Shown: positions 34,701 to 45,713 of the stretch, piece by piece
Layout: the number at the start of each line of letters is the position of its first letter
Numbering within the stretch: position 1 is the first letter of the stretch
Assembly (NCBI GenBank): GCA_037176725.1
Contig: JAZBRS010000011.1
Coordinates: forward strand, 7,874,001-7,938,000
Direction of reading: 5' to 3'
DNA length: 64,000 nucleotides
From: Posidonia oceanica
Lineage: Eukaryota > Streptophyta > Magnoliopsida > Alismatales > Posidoniaceae
Notes under the pieces: generated by a model
Databases searched by the model: none
Told to the model about the DNA's origin: nothing
The model's input: only the letters and a program-made list of their open reading frames with translations
Made by a program: the position numbers and the translations under genes

Positions 34701-35590
34701 GATCTCTCCTATCGTGTTAGCCATTTTATCAGTGAATGGCGATGGGTTCTTCCGCCTGCCACCACCCTGGAGATGCATGAGCTTTGTCCTGAAATTCTTG
34801 CCACCCTCCTCAAGGATGGCCATGAGACCATAACTTGGGCACCGAGCGACACTGGCTTCACACTTCATTCAGCCTAGAATGCCATTTGCTATCATGGGCC
34901 GGAGCTCTCTTGGGCAAAATTCATCTGGTGCAAAGGGGTGGTACCTCGACAGGCGGTCTGTGCCTGGAGAGCACTTCGTTGAGGTCTTCCTACCCATGAC
35001 ATTCTCCAGTGTAGAGGATTTGTCCAGGTGTCATGGTGCCCCCTCTACCGTCGTGATGTTGAAACTCTAGATCACCTCCTTTGGAACTGTGACCTCTCTA
35101 TGCAGGTGTCGTTTGTGACTTTATCTCGCTTCAATGTGCATGATCTCTATGGCACGTCCCCTCATGGTGTCATCGATGAACTCCTTCGATGGTTCCAGCA
35201 ACAGCACATACCTCTCACGACGCAATGTTGATTCGCTTATGTCTTCACTGGTGTGATCTCTAGCCTCTGGACAGAGAGGAATAGGCGGCTCTTTGATGAC
35301 ACATATACCCCCAAGTCTGTTGCTGCTATTTTCAATAACATCTCCATTCTTGGCGGGGTGTCTTGGACTATTTGACTAGGGTTTTGACATTATGTTTGGT
35401 TTTGGTTTTGCTGTAGCGTCTTTAGCTCTACCGATTATAGCATTTTTGCTATTGGGCCTGAGTTTTTTGGTCTAGCTGTGTGCCTTTCGATCCTTGGAGG
35501 TGGGCTCTATGAGGACCAAAAACTTCTCTTTTGTACAATTTTTCTCCTTTTAATTTATTTTGAGGGCTTCCCACCTATACACCTGAAAAA
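31771..35590 (+). mobile_element. L1-type LINE inserted in the PMD gene
   Basis: It encodes endonuclease, reverse transcriptase and a zf-RVT-like C-terminus, and ends in a short A run near 35585. It is opposite in strand to the gene, whose coding sequence resumes on either side. Exact ends and the target duplication are not clear; GGTT-containing flanks are similar but diverged. Confidence 0.85.
31834..35232 (+). pseudogene. LINE ORF2: endonuclease and reverse transcriptase
   Basis: The endonuclease begins MLILCWNIRGLNN, with LLEHKL, DFNCI (Gly before Asp-Phe-Asn replaced by Arg) and LDRTLIS. The RT shows LSPNRAPGVDGFNGAFYR, KLDLSKAFDSLHRQF, GVRQGDPLSPYIFVLAMQ and the catalytic FADD in IIFADDLMIF. 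A C-terminal zf-RVT-type region holds ETLDHLLWNC. At least ten in-frame stops and frameshifts (near 32190 and 34030, others likely) break it. FADD and zf-RVT are usual for plant L1-like elements. Confidence 0.9.
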
Positions 35591-36870
35591 ATGGTAGGTT
35601 CTTGCCTAACTGATGAAAGCTGCCAACTGAGAACCTGAAGAGGACCAAATACAGGTGTGATAGGCTAGCTGCTCTGCATGTGTATTCCCCAACTCAGTCC
35701 AAGTCAGCAAGCAAAGGCAAAAATGCAGCTAAGAGCTGCCACGAAGCATGGTTGAAGAGCACGTGCCCGAACTAAACAAGTAAGAAAGCACGAAGCTGCT
35801 GATCAGCATCCTCTCCTGGCTTTGTCACCATATCCCAAGAGTCCTCTACCTGGTGGACCACCGAGGAAGTAACAAAGAGGCGTGGCCCGAACATGGCCAC
35901 TCTACTCCCCACCAACTCCCTCATCATGGTAGTATAATCGGAATGAACAAAGTCAGTCACAAGCCGTCCGATCACTCGTAATCCCATCAAGTGCACCATG
36001 TCCTCCAAGGAAAGGACTAGCTCTGCAACTCTTGTAACAACCGAGCTCGTATGGTGATGATAGCACTCCACCACAAACTCCAGGAGGACCATCTCTATCT
36101 TGAAATAAGGAATGGACCAAAAATGCCCAAACCCCATCTGCTAAAGGCGCTCATGCTGAAACGGTGCCAACATATCGTAACACCAGACAACCTGGTTCCA
36201 ATGACAGCGACTCACTACCAGCACTCTAGCTTGGATAGCACACAAGGCACATCTCATTAGTAAATCATAGCAAGGAGGGAGTAAAACTGAACTATACAGT
36301 TAGAAAAGAGATTACCTGTCCCCTAGCCGCAAGTGTGGCTATTGCAAAGTCAGCATGGGATGCTTCTCTATGTGGTCCCAAAGCCTGAACCACATCGTGG
36401 GGAATATGGGCCCGTGCAAAGTCCAGAGGAGCACCGACGTCTCCCTCTGCCTCCTGTTGGACGAAATCCAAAATGTTTTGGTACCACGAGTCATCCTCGG
36501 CTATTGGTACAGCTGGCTCCACAGCAGGCCTTGAAGTAAGGCCGACGTCAGCACCGTCAGACTCAGTGTCCTCAGAATCCTCGCCAAGAGTGGCTGACGA
36601 GCCGGAACTCTCTTAGCCTCTCGCTGACTCAAACGTCTCAGCCTCCAAAACAAGAGCGAGAGTAGAAACTACAGCAGTCGTCTTCGTGCCCGTAACAATC
36701 GACACATTGGTCGCCTCAACCTCCGCCTTCACCATGGGAATCTCCATTGCCACTACCTCCTCTGCTGTTGGGGCCAGAGTTGGTTCCTGGATACTAGAAG
36801 ACAAGGGTCGATCACCCACCCATGCAAGCTTCTTTGGCCTCATATACATGTTCCCATAACGAGGCATCAA

Positions 36871-37689
36871 CTGTAGAAAGAACCCACAAGCATCAGTTGC
36901 TTGCTTGGAGGAAAACTAAGGAAGAATCCAAGCAAAGAATGGATTAGAAAAGGGGAATGCATACTAGTGTCGTCAAGGGACACTGCCGCTGGTCAGTCAC
37001 TGAACTACTGCTTCTAGTGTCGCTGCAACTGTGCCCTAGCTGCCGATTTTGTGCTCACTACTTCTCACGAAATAAGCACAAGAAAAGCTCACCGGAGGAG
37101 CATAGGAAGATGCTGCGACTACCACTATCAAGGTCGCTGCCGTTGGAGAAGAAGAAGGGAAGAGTTGAGCGGGAAAAATGAGAAGGAAGGAAGGCGAACG
37201 GAGTTAAAAAAGGCCTGACATGTAAGATGCTACAATAAACAGCGTCTTACGTTAGATGCTACAAAAAGCAGCATTTAACAACAAGAGTATCCTGCAATCA
37301 TTAAATGCAACTGATCTTGCATCATTTGTTAGACGCATAACCTTATGTATCGAACACTTCTAATACAACAGCAAGAGAGGAATGCCAACATTCAGTAGTG
37401 AGTCATTAAACGCGAATACTGATATTCATGCATTTTAAACCATGATTAAAAATAGCCAACATAGTTAACAGAGAAGAGGTCAACCCCCTTTGCCTGACAC
37501 TTGGGAATATCATGGACCTCTTGCTCACTAACTTACGTGTCATAGGACAATGGTCCCTATAGAGAGTGTAGGCTACACTCAATGAAGGGGCACCTAACTA
37601 TGACGAACTGCATCCATTCATGTGTCGGCCTGTTCTAGATAGTGAGACAAATTCCCGAGCCATCCCAATATATAAATGAAAGTAGGCAA
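36871..37689. other. Upstream flank of the PMD gene with a nested palindrome
   Basis: No coding region was found. A 60-bp module lies at 37221-37280 (TGTAAGATGC ... GCGTCTTACGTTAGATGC ... GCATTTAACA), and a half-module starts near 37329 (TGTTAGACGC). Modules of this class therefore flank the PMD gene on both sides. I could not find terminal inverted repeats. Confidence 0.6.
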
Positions 37690-40214
37690 TGACGGAGGAA
37701 CCTCACTATTTAGGGTGTGATCGTTTCCGCAAACCGCGACGTCGGATGACCGACACGGGCAAGAAAGCGAGGTCATGGCCAATGGTGGATTCCGAGGAAG
37801 GGACACTTAACTTGAAAACACCGGAAAAAAGGCGACGAATGCAAGGAAAAGCAAAAATAAAGACAAGGGAGTCACCACCTAATCTATAAAAAAATTGAAA
37901 GACTAGGAAAACCGTTATGTGGAAACACACGAACAAGCTTATGTAGTTAAGAAACATGCAAATCCGATCCAAATGTATGACACAAGGTCAATGCGGTCCT
38001 GAGAAAGGGTAAGGACTCCTGTTACGTGCAGGGAAGGTGTTAGGCACCCCTGACATGCCTGAGGAAGTCAGTCTTTCTTGGCGAATCCGCTCTTGTGTGG
38101 CAAATGTTGGCGTATAACACCAATTTATGTTCGCCCAAGGGCGGTATGCAACATGCAATTATAAACCATGCAAAGCTTAGCAAAACCACATTTAAAATAC
38201 TATTTAAAATTAAAATACCATTATGCGATGATAAACGAAACAGGGAAACAAAACCAAAGCAAGGCGAGTCAAAACAAAGCGGCAAACAAGGGCTCAGCAC
38301 ACTGTTTGGAACCTGGCCTGAGTCGCCGATCATCACGGCGACAATGCACGTCGCCGCTGTGCGCAGTGACGATGCAAGTCACCCCTCTGACTGGCGGCCA
38401 AGGCTGCTGCAAGCAAGCCAAACAGTGAGCTTCGCCGGCCGACCAAGCCATGCAAATGGCCATAAAACGTACAAGCAAGCATTCACACAGACAAACGGCA
38501 TATCAAGGAATACATTCATGCAAATAACATGCAAAACAAGCCTCTAGGTCACGTGATACACTGGCGCAAAGTCCGGCCCGAGGACTATTAAAAACACAGT
38601 CGAGTTGCTGTTGCAACTGGCGACACGACTGGCAGTCCGTTGGCCGGAATTTGGTGCCAAATCGCACACCGCTGGCGATGCCTAAAATCAAACCGATGAT
38701 CGAGGAAGCTCGACGACGTTCCCAGGAACACATGCATGCAATTAGAATTAAAAACGACACTCTAGATCGCTCCACCCACCTAATGGGTTTCCTCGCCAGC
38801 GGCCGAGGACTCCGGCGGCCATGGAGGAGGCCGGGGTGCTTCGAAGCTTACACACGGCTCACAGGAAGCTAGGTGGAGTTGAGGCCAAGCTAAGGAAATA
38901 AACATAACCAAAAATGAATGGCCGGCGACACATGCTGTCCGGCCACGAGGGAGGCCGAGAGCACACTGGGATGTGTCTTGGACGTCGACGAGTAGTGGGG
39001 AAGGAAGGTGGTAGTGTGGTGTAGCTAATGGGATAAAAAAAACTAGGGGTCCGAGCTTCCACGGAGGCTCCCTCATCGTACCGAAGTTCACGGGCATCGC
39101 CGGCCATGTTGACGTTGGCGAGCTCGAGAACTTCCTTGGAGCACGGAGGAGGTTCGGGGAAGGTCCGGTCATGCAAGGTGGGTGTATGCGAGCTCGGGGA
39201 CAGTCCACGCCGCGTGCTCAAGGGCTGGACGACCTCACACAGGCGAACGTCGCTGGAGTTGAGGAAGAAGAAGATGAAAACGGCGAAATAAGATGCTAAA
39301 AATGCAGGAAAATACATAGAAATGATCCACTCTCTACGAGGAATAAAACCAAATGGAAAGGAGAGAGGTTACATGAGCGGAGGCGACTGTCTTCTCTGAC
39401 GCTGGCGAGACCAAGCAGCGGCGAACTCGGAAAGCAGCGAGCGGGAGGGACTCTCGGAGGCACAGGACACTCAGGGAAGGTTCGCTCTCGCACAAGGGAA
39501 GGTTTCTGATCGCTCTGGAGGTCGGTGGCTTGCGAATTGTGTGAGGTGTCTTGGAAACGGTGATGGGTAACCGGTTTTGTTCGGCCAAGCTGTGTTAAGT
39601 GGCAAAGGACGTCGTCAAGCAGATGGGACAACGAGTAAGTGTTGCAGGGTGGCAGAGGACGCGAAAGTCCTCCAGAGGGAACAGGGAGTTAGTGGCAGTA
39701 AGTGGCGGAGAAGACGGCGAGTAAGTGTCGGATATCAGTGGAGAGGGTGACGGCAGGGCGCGCGTGGGAGTTCGAACAGGTCTCGAGTCGCCGCTCCACA
39801 TGGCGACAATGCACATCACCTCTAAGATAGGCGACAGCACTAGTCGCCACTGGGAAAGGAGACAGCATTGAACAGGGCCTGCTGTAGTGAAATCTAGGCC
39901 CGTTCCCTAGGGTTTTGGCTGCTAATGGGCTTAGGTTAGGTTTAAGGTTAGGGTTGGTTTTGGGGTTGATTTGTTGGTTTTGAAATGGGTTTGGTTTTGG
40001 ATTTGGAATAGGATTAGGATTGGGATTAGGTTTGGGATTAGGATTTGGGATTGGGTTTGGGATTAAGGTTTAGGTTTAGGTTTGGGTTTGGGATTAAGGT
40101 TTAGGTTTGGGTTTGGGATTAAGGTTTGAGGTTTTGGGATCTGCCATGCCACGATCCGAGTAAGCCTTCAGAGAGATCCACCAGCGACCAGTTGCCAAAA
40201 CGCGGTGTCTACAT
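37690..40214 (-). mobile_element. LTR G, minus strand, about 2.5 kb
   Basis: On the minus strand it starts TGTAGACACCGCGTTTTGGC (40214). It has a telo-box-like G/T-rich zone (39890-40140), the U5 stem-loop (38025-38057) and a primer-binding-site fossil (37869-37877). The 3' end is uncertain. No polypurine tract lies to its right and no primer-binding site to its left, so it is probably a solo or truncated LTR. The segment has several GC-rich short ORFs without homology that I can recognise. Confidence 0.7.
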
Positions 40215-41058
40215 AGAGTCATGCATTGCATGTCAAAACCATCTCCCTTGCATTCCTGCTACCATGCATCCATACAAAAACACATCATAATGCATCATGA
40301 ACGGTCAATGGAGCCGGTTATCCCCAATCTCTCCAACCTTCCTTAGACTTCCCCACCTTAGTGTTGGTTGTCTTGAGCTAGTAGTCTTTTATCTTCTGAC
40401 CCCCTTTCGGCAATCCCTAAGGCCAAGTCTTTTATCTTTTGACCCCCTTAGGCAATCCCTGAGGTCGAGTCTTTCCTTGGTGGCAGTAGTTAGTCTCATA
40501 TCCAGCGGTTTATCTTTTGACCACCTTAGGCAATCCCTGAGGCCGAGTCTCTTACCTTGGTGGCAGTAGTTAGTCTCATATCCAGTGGTTTACCCTTTTG
40601 ACCCCCTTAGGCAATCCCTGAGGCCGAGTCTCTTTCCCTAGTGGCAGCATTTAGTCTCATATCTAGGTTCTGGGTGTTGGATGCCTTATCCATCTCGATG
40701 TCTAAGTGTTGGATGTTTTATCCAGCTCATTTCTCGAGTGCTGGATGTATTATCCAACTAGATGTCTGAGTGTTGGATGTTTGATCTAGCTCAATTTTTG
40801 AGTGTTGGATGTCTTATCCAGCTCAATCCCTCTTCTCCCCCCTACAAGCTTGGTGGCGGTATTTAGTCTCATATCCTAGTGTTGGTCTCCCATTTTCTGA
40901 GTGTTGGATGCTTTATCCTGCTCGATGTCTGAGTGTTGGATGTTTTATCTAGCTCATTTCCCAAGTGTTCGATGTTTGATTCAACTCAATCTCCGAGTGT
41001 TAGACGTTTTATCCAGCTCGATCCCTTTATTTCTCATCCAACCTAGCGGTAGCCCAGT
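40215..41058. repeat. Element H remnant: two tandem hairpin arrays
   Basis: 40390-40670: about 3-4 units of roughly 95 bp with CCTTAGG/CCTGAGG around CAATC and GTGGCAGTAGTTAGTCTCAT. 40676-41030: units of about 33 bp with TGTTGGATGTTTTATCCAGC, in which TGGAT/ATCCA can pair around a 5-nt loop. The design resembles the arrays between PMD and polypurine tract in D and A. Element A is inserted at its right edge (CCAGT, 41054-41058, candidate target duplication). Confidence 0.75.
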
Positions 41059-44000
41059 TGTAGTAATCTAAAATTCAGATCATCCATGCACGATGCCAAA
41101 ACTCGCGTGCACGATCAGAAATAGGTTCACTATATGCGGCTGAATCCGAGGAAGGAAACTCTACTCGGAAACGCTGGCAAAAGAGGAAAAAAGAAAAGAT
41201 AAGACAAATCAGAGTCGCCACCATGTCTATTAAGTCGGGAGACAAAGAAAACTAGGGAAATGCATGAAAGACATGCAAAACCAGATGCAAAAAGATGCAA
41301 AGGGATGTAATGCTATGCTATGCTATGCTATGACTCGTGCCTAGGATGAGGGCATAATGGTCATTGTGAGCCAAGAGAAAGGGCAAGGACTCCTATTATG
41401 CATGGGGAAGGTGTTAGGTACCCCCGATACGTCCGAGAATCGGTCTTTCTTAGGCTATCTCGCTCACATATGCAAGAAGATGCATGCCTTGAATGCCTAA
41501 ATGCATGCTCTAATGTATGCTCTAAGTGCTGAGATGCGTGCAGGGAATTAAACGTACAATCTATGTGCTTAGCAGTGCTGCTAGTGTTCCGAACGGGCAA
41601 GTCCTGGTTCGTGAGAACTCCTAGGCAGTAAGCATCATTGCCCTAATGCAAATGCAAGCGATAAAACAAAATAGCATTGAAAACCATGCAATGCGAAGCG
41701 AAATGCAAAGGAAAGCGAAAGCAGGGGCGGAAAATAGTGCAATGCAAGCGATATGCAAAGGAAAACAAAAGCAAGGGTGGAAAACAGTGCAATGCAAGCG
41801 TGCGATAAACAAAAGAAGCAAAGCAGAGGCAACAAAGCCTAATCTACATGCACGAGAAAACAAATTACGAAAACCATGCATGCAATGCAGATGATAAGGC
41901 AATGAGTGCTATGCAGTGATTCAGATGGGCTTATCCTGAGGATCTGAGGCTTGATTTGAAATAACTTTGGTTAGAATGAAAGATCATTCAACCAGGAAGA
42001 CCAGGTTAGTCAGATTGTGAAGATCCAACGGTCCGATCGAAAGTTATTCAAGGATCAAGTTAGATGGCTCAAGGGCCAGAAAAAGTGGACTAAGTAGGGG
42101 TCTAAGTGCAAAAGGCCCCTATGTGTGTGCAATGCAGGGTGTCCTATATGCAATGAAGCTAAGGATGCTCAAAAGTATGCAAGGGTGCAATATGCAATGG
42201 CATGAGGATGCAATGCAGGCAAGAATGCGAATGTAGGGACCTATGTGCAATTAAAATAAATGCAGGGGCCTATGTGCAAAAACATGGCAAAATGCAATGC
42301 AACAAGATAAATGCATGCAAAGAAGGTAATGCAGCAATGCAACATGCAAGGGATGGTGGAATGCAATATTAATTAAACGGTGCATGCAATAATGTAAGAA
42401 AAGGACCTACATGCAGTTTTGAAAACATGGGGGACCTAAGTGCAATGCAAAACAGGCAAGCAGACAACAGTTGGTTTTAGGACTAACATGCAATTAGACC
42501 TAACTGTTGAATTTAAAATGCAAAGCAGGATGCAAGCATGAAGAAACTAGGCATAAGGACCTAGATGCAATTTTGAAAACATGCAGGGTTTAAATGCAAA
42601 GCTAAACAGGCATGCAAATAGGCAACAGTTTAAAAACATGGATTGAAATGCAATTTGTAAAACTGTTGGGCATTTAAAGCAATGCAATATGATTAAAATT
42701 GCAAATTAAATGATGCATGCATGCAAAATGGACTTAAATGCAATAAACACAAGTTACAGGACTTTATTGCAATGTAATAAAGTTTAGAATTGCATTTAAA
42801 TGGCAGTTGGATGCAAACTGGACCTAAATGCAATAATGAAAACTTGTTGGGCTTTATTACAATGTAATAAGGTTTGAAATTGCCTTTTAAATCACAGTTT
42901 AAAAGTAAATAGGACTTAAATGCAATAATTGGAACTTGCAGGACTTTATTGCAAAGTAATAAAGTTTAAAATTCATATTTAAATCACAGTTGAAATTGAA
43001 CTGGACCTAAATGCAAAAATTAAAACCCAGAGCGCTTTATTACAATGCAATAAAGTTAAAAATCACATTTAAACCACAGATGACATGTGACTGGACCTAA
43101 ATGCAATTATTAAAATATACAGATATTTAATGCAATGCAATATAGTTACAAATGCAGATTAAATGCTTTTCAATTGAAAAAGGAGCTAAATGCAAACATA
43201 AAGAAACATGAGGGCCTAAATGCAATGCAGCAAAGAGTTTTAAATAACTTGAGCTAAAACTGGACTGCAACTCAAATATAATAACATGCAATACATTACT
43301 TCAATGCAATATAGTTTAAATGCAGCATTAAATGATTTATAAACCAGAACTGGACTGCAAAGTAAATAAGATAAACTTAAGGACTTTATTGCAATGCATG
43401 TAACAAAATTAAATCAAAACATTTAAACTTAAGTGCTACAGTAGCTACAGTGGCCCCCGAGCCCCAACCGACTACGCTGGGGAAGGAAGCTACTGCGGTG
43501 GCGGTCCGGCGAGCGGGCAGCGGTGCTGGGGCGTCCGGGAGCTAGAGACGGTGCGGCGGAGGCTCCAGTGGCACGGGCGGGGTGCGAAGGTGCCAAAGTT
43601 GGTCTGTCGACGTCGGCGGCTTTCTGCAGAGGAGGTCGGAGACTATGCGGGGGCTGGAGGTTGCTGCAGCGCTCGGAAGGCACGGGGCTGAGTTGCTGGA
43701 GGTGCGGTGGTGCCCAGGGAGCGATCAAAAAGCTCGGAGAGGTCTGGAGCACAGCGGCACGCGGCGGAGCTGCAGAGCGTCGCCGGAGAAGAAGAACTGT
43801 AGTGGCAAAGATCGGATTGCGCACTGAAGCTCTAAAACTATTTCTAACTAGCTAGGAAGCTGAAGAAGCATGCAAGGAAGTTAGGGAGGAGGTTCGTTAC
43901 CTGTGTGGAGGCTGAGGAAGGCTGCCGACCTCGGTTGGGTGTGGCTGTGCAGGTAGAGGTCGGGGCGGTGCTGCGGCGAGCGAAGGGCTCATGGCACGAT

Positions 44001-45206
44001 CGGAGGGAGTTGCTAGTGGCCTGGGGAGTCTGAGGCCAATCAAAAGTGGATTTGCTGCTTAGAATCTGGAGAACGGATTTTGGGTGCTCATGGAGAATTC
44101 TGGTGGAATTGGTGCTGCTGTGGCTCTCTCAGGCGTCTCTCACGCTCACTGTGCTCGTGGGAGGCTAGGGGAGATGATGGTGAAGTGCTGCACTGCATGA
44201 GTGGCTGGGGAGGGGGAATTGCAATGGAGTTGGGTTATGCGGGCTGAAGGGAAGAAGTTGGGTTTCTGGGCTCGGTTGCAGCTGCTGCTGTGCTGGTTTG
44301 TGCAAGTGAGTGAGTTGCTATGAAGTGAGGCTGGGCAGGGGGTGTTAGCACTGAGGTGGTTGAGCAAGTGGAGGAGGAGTTAGGCATGCTGTCTGGTGGA
44401 AGTCGGAGGCGGTGGTGAGAGGCTATGGGAGCGCGAATTGCGGGTAGGATGCGAGTGGGAAGTAAGTGAGGTTGGGAGGTTGAGTAAGTGGTGGTGGGGT
44501 TCAGAGAAAAAGAAGGAAGAAGAAGGGAGAAGAAGGCAGTAGAAGGAAATGGAAGGAGAGGAAGGCGGGTGAAGAAGAAAAGAAGAAAAAAACGGGCGAT
44601 GGGCTGAGCCCGAGAAGGAAAGAAATAAAAAAAGGAAAGAAAAAAAGGAGGGAGTTGCTGGGCCAGGCCCGAGAGAAAAAAATAAAAAAGAAAAGGAAAG
44701 AAATGAAGGAAGGAGGAAGGGAAGGGAGAAAGAAAGAAAAGAAGGAAAAGAAAAGAAAAAGGAGGTGATAGGCCGACTGTAGGCTGGGCTTAGAAAATGG
44801 GTGGAAAAGGAGAAAAAAGAAGGGGAGAAAGAGAGTGGGCTGGGCTTAGGAAAACGAGAGGAAAAAAAGAAAGAAAGAAGAAAAGAAAGAAGGAGAAGAA
44901 AAAAAAGGAAGAAAAAGAAGGGAAAGAAAGAAGAAAAGAAAGAAGGAGAAGGGCTTGGGCTTGTGCATGGTTTATGCGCTAACCTAGGGTTAAACCTAGG
45001 GTTTAGGTGTGTGCTAACCTAGGGTTTGACCTAGGGTTTAGCTGTGTGCTAACCTAGGGTTTGACCTAGGGTTTTAAGTGAATGCAAACCTAGGTTTTTC
45101 TAGGGTTTAGTGTGGTTTTGGGTTTGGAAATGGGTGTTGTTTTGGATTTGGTTTGAGGGTTTCAGAGAGAACCACTAATTGAGCATATCAAAATGGGGTG
45201 TCTACA
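41059..45206 (-). mobile_element. 3' LTR of element A, 4.1 kb
   Basis: On the minus strand it starts TGTAGACACCCCATTTTGAT and ends TAGATTACTACA. From its start: telo-box-like CCTAGGTTT motifs (44970-45110), purine tract on + (44500-44960), GC-rich zone with CACAG|GTAACG donor (43900), GCATTTAGGTCC tract (42200-43430), double hairpin (41607-41642), U5 stem-loop (41397-41432) and primer-binding-site fossil (41212-41220). Confidence 0.9.
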
Positions 45207-45219
45207 AATGCCCCTCCTT
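45207..45219 (-). other. Polypurine tract of element A
   Basis: On the minus strand it reads AAGGAGGGGCATT, directly before TGTAGACACC. Confidence 0.8.
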
Positions 45220-45713
45220 GAGCGAGGTCAAGCGAATCGAGACCGTGGCTCAGGGTTGACAAGACACCCCACCTGACGCCGGAGAGAGCCAGATGTTGCT
45301 GTTGGCGTGAGTCACTTGTTCGGTGGATATACCAAAAATCATGACTCATTGCTAAAATGCGAATGCGAATGCAGATGCGAATGCTGAAGCAATGTTGATA
45401 TTTAAAGTGAACCTGTGCTAATGTTTGCCACGGCGAACTCCACTAGGGAGACGCGGGCGATGCATGAATGTGATACCGATGCTAATGCTGATGTTGAACC
45501 AATATGTACTAGTGCATGTGCAGATGCTGTGCATGAGGAGATGCTGTGCTGATGCATGTGAGTGCTAGTGATGCGAATGCAGCTATCTAACATGGGATGC
45601 TGGTGTAGTGCAATGTGATGCATGCTGATGCGATGCGATGCAAGAGAAAGTAGAAAGTGCTATGATGCAACGCGAGAAGTTGGCTGCTAGTCCAAACTTG
45701 CGCAAAAGTGGCT
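45220..45713 (-). other. Element A 3' untranslated region
   Basis: It holds the block GGGGTGTCTTGTCAACCC shared with D and a stretch of GATGC/ATGCT-rich simple sequence. No gene is seen. Confidence 0.65.

Larger units (their letters stand above)
29848..36870 (-). pseudogene. Intron-containing PMD/coiled-coil gene split by a LINE
   Basis: Exon 1 (36870-36316, minus) starts MMPRYGNMYMRP, has one TAG/TAA-type stop near 36613, and ends at CAG|GTAATC. The second exon carries the PMD start (HFWSIPYFKIEMVLLEF, LVLSLEDMVHLMGLRV) and continues to the LINE. Beyond the LINE are QMWVWDHFTFLRLIPP (about 31627-31452, donor CAG|GTAGT) and VIWRSYVEDEHKDVP (from 31373 after TTTTCAG). Downstream short blocks (30985-30270) look like coiled coil (EYSQREQDRVRRIVEF, VSQLEESLVLQNERI), then a Ser/Pro tail to 29850. 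The exon before QMWVWDHF has AA where an AG acceptor is expected. This resembles plant MAIN-like PMD proteins. It is non-functional, and exon limits in the second half are approximate. Confidence 0.65.

Noticed and set aside
31740..35625. Target-site duplication of the LINE
   Set aside because: GGTT-containing flanks on the two sides look alike but differ at several positions; exact ends cannot be fixed by eye.
29037..37690. Terminal inverted repeats of a DNA transposon around the PMD gene
   Set aside because: The palindromic modules on both sides are self-complementary, so their apparent inverted match is not informative. No other matching ends were found.
38079..39840. Possible genes in the GC-rich part of LTR G
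   Set aside because: Several short overlapping ORFs on both strands without recognisable domains; position matches the GC-rich zone of other LTRs.
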